A DNA stretch of 53,118 bases. It comes from Ectocarpus siliculosus. Its lineage: Eukaryota; Sar; Phaeophyceae; Ectocarpales; Ectocarpaceae. Positions within the stretch are counted from its first letter, which is position 1. Each line of letters starts with the position of its first letter. Below are positions 44,901 to 53,118 of the stretch, in pieces. The notes below the pieces were generated by a model. That model made no database searches. It worked only from the letters and a program-made list of their open reading frames with translations, and was not told the DNA's origin. The stretch lies in assembly GCA_000310025.1 (NCBI GenBank), contig FN649751.1, forward strand, positions 4,360,675 to 4,413,792, given 5' to 3'. The translations under genes were made by a program, and so were the position numbers.

Positions 44901-47900
44901 TCTGCGGGTGTCTGCTGCGTGGCGTCAGTGCTTCCGCCTTCGCCTCGTGTTCCAGTAGAAGTTGAAACAGGTCTTCGCAGTATTCACGACGTCCGCCTCG
45001 CCATCGGGCAGGCGGCGGAACGCGGCGGGATAGCCAACCCTATGCCGAAGGAGGCGATACTGCTGCCTGGGGGGCGGGCGGTGATCGAGCTGGCAGATGC
45101 TGCCGCCGCAGCATCCTTTTTCGATCGATTGTCGGTCACTGCCGCAGGTCTTCCTGCGAATTGGAACGTCTGTCCGTTTCCTGAGGTAACGTGTACCGCA
45201 TCAATTCTCTCGTAGGAGTACGACCTAACGAGCTACTGTGTTTTCCACTTTTGAAGGTTGTGTCCGGCGATGTTAGCTGCTGTAGAGCAATAAACGTCAC
45301 CCACACTACATCCATGCACCCTCTCTCCTCGAATCACACCATGTATGCATACATCGATCAAAGTTGCTCCCTCGTGACATGATCGTTGACCCATCCGCAG
45401 GATTTTTGCACCGGCGTAAATCTGGCACAGGCGTCACACCACGCCAGGCTCACTGTGAACAGCGAGGAGATACTCGCCTCCTTGCTAGAAGCACTCGGCA
45501 ACGGTCGGTCGGAAGCGACACGAGCGCAGCTGTTCAATGCCATGGCAGCGATGGCGCGTAGCTGCGTCACACACGGAGATAGTGAGCTACAACCTGAAAC
45601 CGGTACTCCAAAGATGGTGGTGGCGACGGCGCCAGGGGTGGTGAGAGGAATCTCCGCAACGTTCAAGAAAGGTCTCCCAGCCGTCGCACGTGCCGTGCTT
45701 GAAGTTCTGAACTGCCCGATTCGTCGCGCATACACTTGGAACGAACGCGAGGCCGCGTTTGAGGTGATAGCTTCTCTTGCTGTCCTCGTCGACCTCCGAG
45801 GAGTCGAAGGTCCGCTCGGCGAGCACCGCGCGAAATTCGTGCAAGGGGCAACCGGAGCCAAGCATGACTCAGTGGCTGCCGTGAGGGAGGCGGCGAGGAA
45901 GTCGCTGGCGGCACTCGAAGCAACAGACGCAGAGGAAGGAACACGAAAAAACCGTCCACGCGTGTTGCCTCAGGCAAGCGTAGGGCCTCACACACGCGGA
46001 GAAAAGGGCGCGGGAATGTCGTTGGCGGGAATGAGACAGAGACTTCGCCCTGAGAAAACAGGAGAGTCGAAGGCCGTGAGAAAACACCTTGCGAACCCCA
46101 AGATCGACGGGGTTGTTGTGGAAGATTGGAAGGCGGGGGAATGTATGACCGAGCTCCCCCAGGTCAACCTTGAGTCCAATCAAGAATCTAGCGAGATGGA
46201 CAGTAGGGACCGACGACAACGAGAAGCGGAGGTCCCTGGTGAAAAGAAGTTGACGGCCGGCCGCACATCGACTGTGTCATCAGTAGAGAGTTGCCCCTCG
46301 TCCAGTAGAGGCAACGACAAACAAGACACGCCGTCATCCTCGGCCAGTGAGGGCTGCGGTAGCGACCGCCGAAGGGGACTAACACATGCGGTGAATACTA
46401 GGAACCCCGGAGAACATGATCCGAGTAGCGGAGACTTGGAGCGGAAGGGAAACATGACGAGCGAGGAGGATCTCCCGACCCTGAACAAAAAAGATGGCGA
46501 GCCAGGCAAACAGGCAGAGAAAGAAAACGGTGCCCCGCTTCAACAACGGGGTACGCCCATGGAGACCCTTGTTGCTCAACCTATTCCGCGGCCAATTCAG
46601 ACGGCGCCGGCATCGACCGTGCAAAGCATCGAGGTCGCCGTCCAAGGAATGGCACCGCCAGAGAAAAAAGACCTGGAAACACTGTCGAATGAGACTTCGA
46701 GGGCGGGGGCTACGACACTGGTGCAGCGACACGTGCGAGACGGCGTGCAAGTAGACACCGTTCGTCTCCTGAGGCATCTTGATGACAAGACGAATGGCAT
46801 TGTCAGCATTCTCGACGGTCTGGATCGAAGACTTGTGGGAATGGAGAAACTCCTGATGGTGAGGATGTCCTTTGGGCTGCAAGCGTGACGTGGAAGAGGC
46901 ACTGGGTCGAACAATAAGACGTGTGTACCACATGCCTTCAAAGCACGTAGTCTACATGGCATACCATCGGGAACAAATAGATCACATGCTCGAATGTACG
47001 CGAGTGTGCAGTATTGGGGACCTCCCAGTCAAGCGGTCGACTCCATGCCGGGCGGCCGGAGAAAAATCCCCGTCAAACATGTCAACAATCCGGGTGTGCG
47101 CCGCATCCACAAGTTATTCCACCATTCCCTCCATGCATGAAAATGTGCAAGACCATGCGGACTGGTTCAACCCAAGTGTTTTCGCCGATATCCCTGGTCC
47201 CACCGTCCCGCCGCTGCCGCCCCATTCTTGCTCTCATTGTCCCGACAGTCAAAGGAGCAAATTTGTACTGCTGCCTCGCCGATGCGCTCACCTGCCTCAC
47301 GGAAGCTGAAACGGCCGAGGGTAAGCCGCAACGCAGAGCCTGAGAAGAGGAGCGCGCCGAACAAGACCGGCACATCCAGGAACACCGACCCTAAATGCAC
47401 CGACAAAGAACTCGGTGCAAGTGCCACCTCCAAGAAACTCCCTACTCGCCGAACCACAAGACTTAGACGAGACGTTGGACAGCTGGTGAAGTGTGGGGAG
47501 ATCGAGCACGCATTTCGAACGGTTTTGTCTTCTGGGACCGAGCGTGACGTGTTGTGGCTGATGGGGAGCGCTGGGGGTCCGGACTTGTGCAGGCATCGGC
47601 TAGGCATGGAAACTCGTGATCGTCTGTTCGCGTTTGTGGCGAGGGTGGTCTCGGGAGGGAAATACGCGGAGCATGCGCTTCCGTGGGTGTTTGAATTGGT
47701 CAGGTCGGGAGAAGCGAAGGGGCTTCCTCTAGCGGTGCGGATGCAGTTGGCGGGTGCTCTCCATGGGTTGGCCGCTAGTCCCACCGACCATGGCGTCATG
47801 GCGGCCAGACTGGGGCCATATCTTTCCCTGGTATCCTTGGGGCGACCGTCCATGTCTGATACCACTGAAGGGGGGGGGGTATTTGGTAGCATGGGACTGG

Positions 47901-47914
47901 CAAGTGGGGCATAG
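41925..47914 (+). CDS. C2-domain protein with HEAT-like and TORTIFOLIA1/SPIRAL2-like C-terminal regions
   Basis: Resolved exons, phase 0 at each resolved junction: about 41925-42085 (the 5' end and start codon are not identified), 43485-45185, 45401-46858 and 47249-47914; about 1,330 codons. Order: a C2 domain (residues 1-155, VTVKVLEGKNLL, TGTSDP, then HTVDPVWDAEF and the acidic loop RDHDDANGD), typical of Ca2+/phospholipid-binding C2; a Ser/Pro/Thr-rich linker (155-385); an alpha-solenoid, HEAT/ARM-like stretch (385-800); a second low-complexity linker; a coiled coil (about 1075-1106); a basic linker; and a helical C-terminal domain (about 1180-1295, GQLVKCGEIEHAFRTVL, HALPWVFEL) that resembles the conserved C-terminus of plant TORTIFOLIA1/SPIRAL2 microtubule proteins. 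Function is inferred: membrane- or Ca2+-linked cortical microtubule binding. A stop 30 nt past 46858 would end the protein earlier if intron 3 were retained. Confidence 0.78.
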
Positions 47915-49220
47915 AATGTTGGACCCTGTGTGTGGTACGGGCAGCATTGAAAGAATCGTCTTCTCGATCGAAAAATTGCTTCCGTTTCAATGTGCTACTG
48001 CAGCACCATCCCTTCCACAACTTTTGGCAACAGAGAAACGCCATTTATTGAAACGCCATTTATTGGAATTCCGCCGGGTGTGCATTCCAGTCAACACTAT
48101 CCGCGAATAACATTTTTCGACATGTCTGGGCGGAAAAGTCTTGAATCTACATGGGAACAACTCATGACGTATGTCCAAAAGTGGGCAACGCTCGCAATGT
48201 TGATGTTTGGTACTCCCATTCAACACCCGGCGCTCGCCGGTGCTCCATACTGCACAGCCTTGCCTCGGAGGAGCTCTGATCCGGTGTCACGCGTTAGATT
48301 TCCTCTATTTTGCATGCCACAAAAGTACCGCCACAGACCAAGACCCAGACGTCCATCCCCCAGCTACTCGCGATCAAAGGTTTCCTAATCTCTGGATGGT
48401 TTTCGAAGTGACCACCTATGACCCCTTGGCCGACCAGCGATGTGTGCTTCAAAATGCCTCCTGCACGAGGGTGCGAGGATACGTAAGCAATCGCTGTGTA
48501 CGCGTGCCATCGCTGTGCTCGTGAAAGTTAACTGATGTGGAAGCCTGTCGGCCCGCGTGAGCACATAAAGATCATGACCGCCTTGGGCATGACCATACTC
48601 TTTAAGTATTGTGCAGAGGAAATGCTCGACACAGAAAGCACTGACTTCCGTCTGGTCTGCGTCGTGCTGCACCATCAAACATACACTCCCCCCTCTTCCT
48701 GCGCTACTGTTCAAACAACCCCCCCTTTGCGGATTCAAAGTGCCCAGCGCCCGGCGACGGTCCACGAAAGTTGCACTGCTGAGACGTTTCCGCCATTCTC
48801 AACACAACTGTTGGCAGGGGATGGTTGTGCAACACAGCAGCCTGACAAATTGTGGGTAGTCACGTAGCTTCTGTGCGTACATCCTCCAAGGCTGAACTTC
48901 TGAAAATGCTGTAGGTCAAGGTTGCTTCGATAAAACCCCGTACACAGGATCGAAACAAGGATTGCGTGGACAAGTCGGCAATGGACGAGTTGTATTGGAC
49001 TCCGACGAACCAAGCAAATCAGACTTTTCCTGCCAGAGCGTCACTCACACCTCGAACAACATGAAAGGGGCGACGCACACCCCTCTCCGCGTTGACCCAC
49101 TGTTCGCCGTAACCTCGTGACAAGCCACAACGCACAGCCGTAACAAACGACAACATGTAACACAACCGAGGATGTGAAACAAAAAAGTGTGACACAAGGG
49201 GCGACCGACTATCACGCCAT
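47915..49220. other. Intergenic between convergent genes; no recognised gene
   Basis: This lies between the stop of the C2/TOR1-like gene (+) and the stop of the ketoacyl-CoA reductase gene (-). It should hold both 3' UTRs. Open frames of 110-130 codons on both strands lack motifs. Confidence 0.5.
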
Positions 49221-52200
49221 TCAGTCCTTCTTGGACGCCAGTTTCTTGAGGGCCCTCGCCCGAAGACCTTTGTGCATGTTGAACACCACGGCCTCTGACC
49301 AGGGAATCACCGACAGCGCGAAGAGCTGCAGCTTGTGGGCCCAGTACGGCGACACGACCGCGCCGTACCCGATGGCCCCGACCCCAGCCTTGGCATACGT
49401 CGCAGGGGACGGGGCGGTCAGGCTCGCCCTGCGGATCTTGGCGAGTTTCGTCGCCACCAACAGGGGCACCTGGCACTGCACGTGGATGCCCTTTGCCGCC
49501 ATCTCTACGTGCATCGACTCCGTCATTTTCTGGGGGCGGAGAACGAGTGCAGGATGGTGTGGACGGTTGACGTTGAGCGGTGGGAAAGTCAAAACTTGGG
49601 AGCATGTGGCACGAGGGAGTGTGACGTATGGACATGTGGGGGGTGCGGAGTTCGAGGCGACGAAGAACACAACGCTGACAGCAGTGCCACATCTCACCAA
49701 GATGAAGCCCTTGGCCCCGGAGTACCCTGCCAGCAGCGCTGACGGGTTAAGAGCCGCGGCGGATCCAAAGTTTACAATGGCGCCGCGCTTCCTCGCAACC
49801 ATGCCGGGGAGAGCCAGGCGCGTCATCCAAACCGTTGAGTTAACATTCATCTCCAGCAGCGACTTCATCTGATGATCGGGGGAGGGGGCGGGTGGTAGCG
49901 TTCAGGAACGGGGGGGGGGGGCGGGCGGTACTCGCGGCGTTGAGCCAAAATTGGGAAGATGGAACATGCGTTTCTTCAAATAGCGCCAAAAATAAAACAC
50001 GCTGGGGAAAGTATGTAGCAGGCACGGGAGAGGGACGAAACACAGAAAAATAATGTGGATCACTTGCGAGCATCTCGAATGACGTCGCAAAGGGTGGAAA
50101 AATGAGCGGGGGTTACATTATTAGGCCCCGGCTGACAAAAATCCAAGTGTCCTGCGTCACGTGAAGCCTCCAGCTGAGGGCAACATTTCGACAAGAAAAG
50201 TACCTCGTCGTCCGTGAGCTCGTCGAAGTACTTCGGGAAGGGGTAAGACACCCCGACATTGTTCACCAGAATGCCCACATCCTTGTCGGCGATGGCAGCA
50301 GCAACCTTGGCCTGACACGAAAGTAATAAGACGAAGCGGCACAGAGAGACGGGAAGTGAGAGCGTGTTGTGGGACACCAGTGTCGAGTAGGGCGCCGGTG
50401 TTCAGAGCTATTCTTTGCTGATTGCTGCTGTTGTTTACAGTACGCATCCAGAACAAAGTCTCGAGTATGACGAAATTTTCGGACACTGCCTCTCCGCGTC
50501 ACTCACCTGCAGCGTGGCGTCGAAGTTGGAGTAGTCGATGGCGAGGTGGGCCACCTCGACCGAAGGGCATGCCGCCTTGATCTCCGTCTCCGCGTCCACC
50601 AGCTTTGCCTCGGTTCTAGAGATCAGGAGAACGTTCATCCCCTTCTTGGCCATCTGGAAGGCCATCGCCTTGCCAATCCCGTCTATTGAGGCGACACGGC
50701 AATGGGATTGACGGCGGCGAACGGAGGTTCGATGCCGACGTGGGTGCTCGCTGCGGAACGAAATAATTTGATCGCTCACGACGCTATTGCTGCCCGGGTT
50801 AATGTGCAAAGTAGCAGAAAGGAAATACTGAAGCACGCTGTAACTCTGTATGTTGTATTTGACTGCTGCTATTCGTGTATTTTAGAGTGGAACATAGAGG
50901 TACCACCCACTGTGTCCTGATCTTGAGCCCCCCACAATATTCATTTTGTAGGTACATGCAGATGGCAATGGTCGGTGAACGCCAGCATTGAACACACCCG
51001 GGGGGCTGTGTAGGGGCACAAGAACATAATCGTGCGACTTTGTTGCGACTCTGTTGCCTTGTTTGGTTATCCATGCATGATTTTTTCTGTGCGTGATGTT
51101 TCGTTCGGCATTTCGGCATTCCGTGCCGAGCGAAAGCAATGAGTTCTTATGGATGCCCGGTATGTACAGTAGGTCACCAGCCATATGTCTGCTGACCAGG
51201 GCCTTTTGGTGATTATTTTTCTGTGTTTGTGTTTCGTCACCGAATGGCGTATGCGATGGGGTTTGTTTTCCATGATTTTGGTTCCTTGAAGTCCCTGATG
51301 GGGTACTTGGCCTGTGACCAGGGAAAGGCGTCTGCGCGAGAGGACACTCTGGAGAAAGGAAAAGGTCATGGGAAGGACAGGAGAAGAGTTCAAAAGTAGG
51401 CATCGGGACCAGAGAGACTGGCCGAGTGCTCCGCGACAGGAAGGACGCACTTTCTCTCCAGGAGTGGCGATGGACACCAGAGCGGTGGAAAAAGGAAGCA
51501 GAGGAGGGTGTTTGAAAGGAAGGTCCCGGACGATGAACCGAAGCCGGAGGATTCAGACGAAGACATCAGGCAGTACGTTCTGAAATCCAAGACTTGCTTC
51601 TACCATGCCAGAGGAACGTCGTGCCCGCACATGGTTGTTGGGGACGGTATAGATGTCGGAAGGTGCGGAGATGACTGCAATGTGGAGATAACCAAACAAC
51701 CGTGGAGAAATACAGCAGTACTCATTTCCGCAAATGTTGGGGGTTTTCCCGATTTACTGCTGTAGCGGTTAACAACTGCTATTGGAGCTCACACAGTTTC
51801 AACGGTGCTAGGTACTCCGCTATGTAGACTTGGGCCGTAGACATGTACAATGCATACGCCAGGGTTAGTTAGCGGCGAGCCTCAAATAAAATGGATGTGA
51901 CATGAACCACCAGGATCCCCACCGCCGTTGCAACCATACTCGAAGTATGCACTGGATGTGTGTGCAAGTACCGCAGGAATCGCAGCGCTGTTGGCTCCAG
52001 GAAAATCATCGCAAACACTCCCGTGCGCAGAAGGATTTTTGGCTCATCATCAGCAACGGGCGGTTGGATTGGGAACTCTCTTTGCAGTGCAGGAATACTG
52101 CTGTAGGTGTCGAAGCCACGAAGCCACATCATGTGCGCATAAAAATTGGTACATGTTCTCCTGCTGCCCCGCTGCCCTCGTCGGCGAATGTCTTCTACAC

Positions 52201-52509
52201 CACAGTTGTCTGCTGTCATCGTTTCAATAGTACGCACAAGCGCGTATGTCTCTCTCTCTCTCTCTCATCTCTCTCACCTGTGGCACCGGTGACTACAGCC
52301 CATGCGCCATACTTCTTGAGGTCCTTGCCAGGACGCAGGAAGGTCGTGAAGACGGACGCCAAAACGCTCAACGCCGAGCGCACAAGCACCAGGCCGCCAA
52401 CCAAGGCCAGCACGTTCACTACGGAAGGATCTATCCCTTCCGCCATCTCCTTGAAGCAAGGTATGCTCATCGTAGCTGCGCACTGCGCGATTTCCTTCAC
52501 ACACGCCAT
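49221..52509 (-). CDS. Very-long-chain 3-oxoacyl-CoA reductase (KAR; HSD17B12/Ifa38-type SDR), complete
   Basis: Five exons on the minus strand: 52509-52278, 50682-50507, 50311-50204, 49868-49698 and 49529-49221, giving 331 residues, the usual size for the family. A hydrophobic N-terminal segment (about 30-50) anchors it in the ER. NADPH fold motif TGATDGIG (74-81, split by intron 1), NNVG (153-156), catalytic Asn182 (MNVNS), Ser208 (FGSAAA), and Tyr221/Lys225 in YSGAK. VATKLAKIRR and SLTAPSP in the last exon are typical of KAR, the second step of fatty-acid elongation (3-ketoacyl-CoA to 3-hydroxyacyl-CoA). The C-terminus is Lys-rich (KKLASKKD). Intron 1 splits a codon (phase 1); the rest are phase 0. 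The ATG at 52509 is the most likely start; an upstream in-frame start cannot be excluded. The 168-bp intron 4 is open in frame. Confidence 0.92.
49908..49923. repeat. G-rich homopolymer tract in KAR intron 3
   Basis: GGGGGGGGGGG followed by CGGGCGG, part of a C-rich pyrimidine region on the coding (minus) strand upstream of exon 4. Confidence 0.8.
51308..51765 (+). pseudogene. Possible decayed repeat/coding fragment in KAR intron 1
   Basis: The stretch begins with CCTGTGACCAGGGAAAGGCG, a diverged match to the SINE-tail repeat. From about 51445 two overlapping plus frames look protein-like. One gives LQEWRWTPERWKKEAEE; the other continues from 51508 with acidic and Cys-containing sequence (PEDSDEDIRQYVL, CPHMVVGDG) to a stop at 51765. 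The hand-over suggests a frameshifted remnant of an unknown protein or element. No family is recognised. Confidence 0.3.
52247..52266. repeat. (CT)n microsatellite
   Basis: About ten CT units directly downstream of the KAR exon 1 donor, i.e. (GA)n in the sense strand of intron 1. Confidence 0.85.
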
Positions 52510-52838
52510 GCCCGCGAACCGACCCACGAGCCAGAGAGAGCGAGAGCAGAGCAAACAACTGACAAATGCAGTGTGGCAACGCAAAGAAGAGGGGTAGGGT
52601 GGATGAAAATCACATCTGTTGTGCCCCCCCTCGCCATTGTTTGACAACGCAAAGCTTCAGCAAGGCTGCGTGGCGCGACCTGTACGACGGCCTCAAGCTG
52701 ACTTGACTCTGTCCCGCCGTGTTCTGGGCACGCGGGAAGGTGCAGGGACCTTGTTTTCCTCTTGGTTTCCCTCACAAGTGAGTTCAATCTTTTCTTCATC
52801 TCTAGTTTTTGTGCAGGGCCGAAAGAGCAACAGCAGCA
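52510..52838. promoter_or_regulatory. Putative bidirectional promoter / 5' UTR region
   Basis: This lies between the KAR start codon (minus, 52509) and the candidate plus-strand start at 52839. On the plus strand a donor-like ACAAGTGAGT near 52776 and a strong pyrimidine-rich acceptor ending TTTTTGTGCAG near 52816 suggest a short 5' UTR intron. No TATA box is obvious. Confidence 0.4.
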
Positions 52839-53087
52839 ATGTTTCACGCAGTGCACCAGATGCCGGGCGAGGACCTCGGTTCTCCCGGGGCCGGCGCCTT
52901 GCCCATGTTCCGAGAGCAGCGCTCCTCCTCGCACGGCCTCGGCGGCAGCAGTGGTGGTGGTGCTAGGGGCCGGAGCGGAGTCGCGACGGCCACCGGCAGC
53001 GGGAGGAGAACTCACCGGGTCGGCGGTAATGGCAGCGGCATTCTGTCCGCGTCCGTTGAAGCCGGCGGCGGCGGCAGGGGACCGTAG
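52839..53087 (+). CDS. Candidate N-terminal exon of an unknown protein running off the window
   Basis: The ATG at 52839 follows a well-formed splice acceptor. It opens an 82-codon frame in strongly GC-rich DNA: MFHAVHQMPGEDLGSPG, then a Gly/Ser/Arg-rich disordered stretch, with a TAG at 53085. A GTAGGA donor overlaps the stop, so splicing to an exon outside the window is plausible. It is divergent to KAR. The minus strand is also open here, rich in Ala and Pro, so the coding strand is not certain. The family is unknown. Confidence 0.4.
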   Translation: MFHAVHQMPGEDLGSPGAGALPMFREQRSSSHGLGGSSGGGARGRSGVATATGSGRRTHRVGGNGSGILSASVEAGGGGRGP

Positions 53088-53118
53088 GAGGCACACAGCC
53101 GACAACAGCTTCGTCACT

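Noticed and set aside
52497-53117. 206-codon open frame on the minus strand at the right edge
   Set aside because: The plus strand has a well-formed splice acceptor and start in the same place; the minus frame is Ala/Pro/Cys-rich in GC-rich DNA and seems a shadow, though it cannot be fully excluded.
1-53118. CRISPR arrays, rRNA genes, viral or toxin genes
   Set aside because: No regularly spaced short repeats with unique spacers, no rRNA signatures, and no capsid, polymerase, integrase or toxin motif was recognised.

Overview
This is eukaryotic nuclear DNA: spliced genes with GT-AG introns of about 150 bp to 4.4 kb, tRNA-derived SINEs, inverted-repeat elements, satellites and microsatellites, with roughly balanced base composition. 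I saw no prokaryotic operons, rRNA or organelle genes. The gene content (a GT61 glycosyltransferase, a small family of secreted SGNH-hydrolase-like proteins, a C2/TORTIFOLIA1-like protein, an ER 3-ketoacyl-CoA reductase) and the long, mostly phase-0 introns fit a photosynthetic stramenopile such as a brown alga. That assignment is inference.

Layout. 0.2-1.7 kb is a satellite with a period of about 122 bp. 3.6-7.0 kb (+) holds a GT61-type glycosyltransferase in at least five exons, one with an apparent 1-nt deletion; a SINE sits in one intron. 11.0-18.0 kb (-) is SGNH-like gene A, whose first intron is filled with repeats. 19.9-21.1 kb is a repeat complex. 25.9-29.2 kb (+) and 34.1-37.9 kb (+) are SGNH-like genes B and C, a direct tandem duplication with identical exon lengths. 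Repeat elements lie between them, and a TIR element has inserted in the last intron of C. 38-41 kb is repeats and gene-poor DNA, with a long (CAA)n tract. 41.9-47.9 kb (+) is the C2-HEAT-TORTIFOLIA1-like gene. 49.2-52.5 kb (-) is a complete 3-ketoacyl-CoA reductase gene. A divergent (+) gene probably starts at about 52.84 kb and runs off the window.

How the genes relate. The GT61 enzyme and the three SGNH-like proteins (N-terminal signal or anchor, conserved cysteines) would all act in the secretory pathway. I read them as a local cluster for extracellular glycan synthesis or acyl modification; this is inference from families and proximity. The reductase belongs to ER fatty-acid elongation and the C2/TOR1-like protein to cytoskeleton or membrane functions, so these look like unrelated neighbours.

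The observations most worth checking are: a near-perfect gene-conversion-like tract covering the last exon of B and C; repeat arrays made of different palindromic words that all centre on CATG; a 3' tail shared by otherwise different SINE-like elements; the C2 to TORTIFOLIA1-like domain combination; and different residues at the expected catalytic Asp position in the three SGNH paralogs. Exon boundaries were placed by eye from reading frames, splice consensus and comparison between paralogs.
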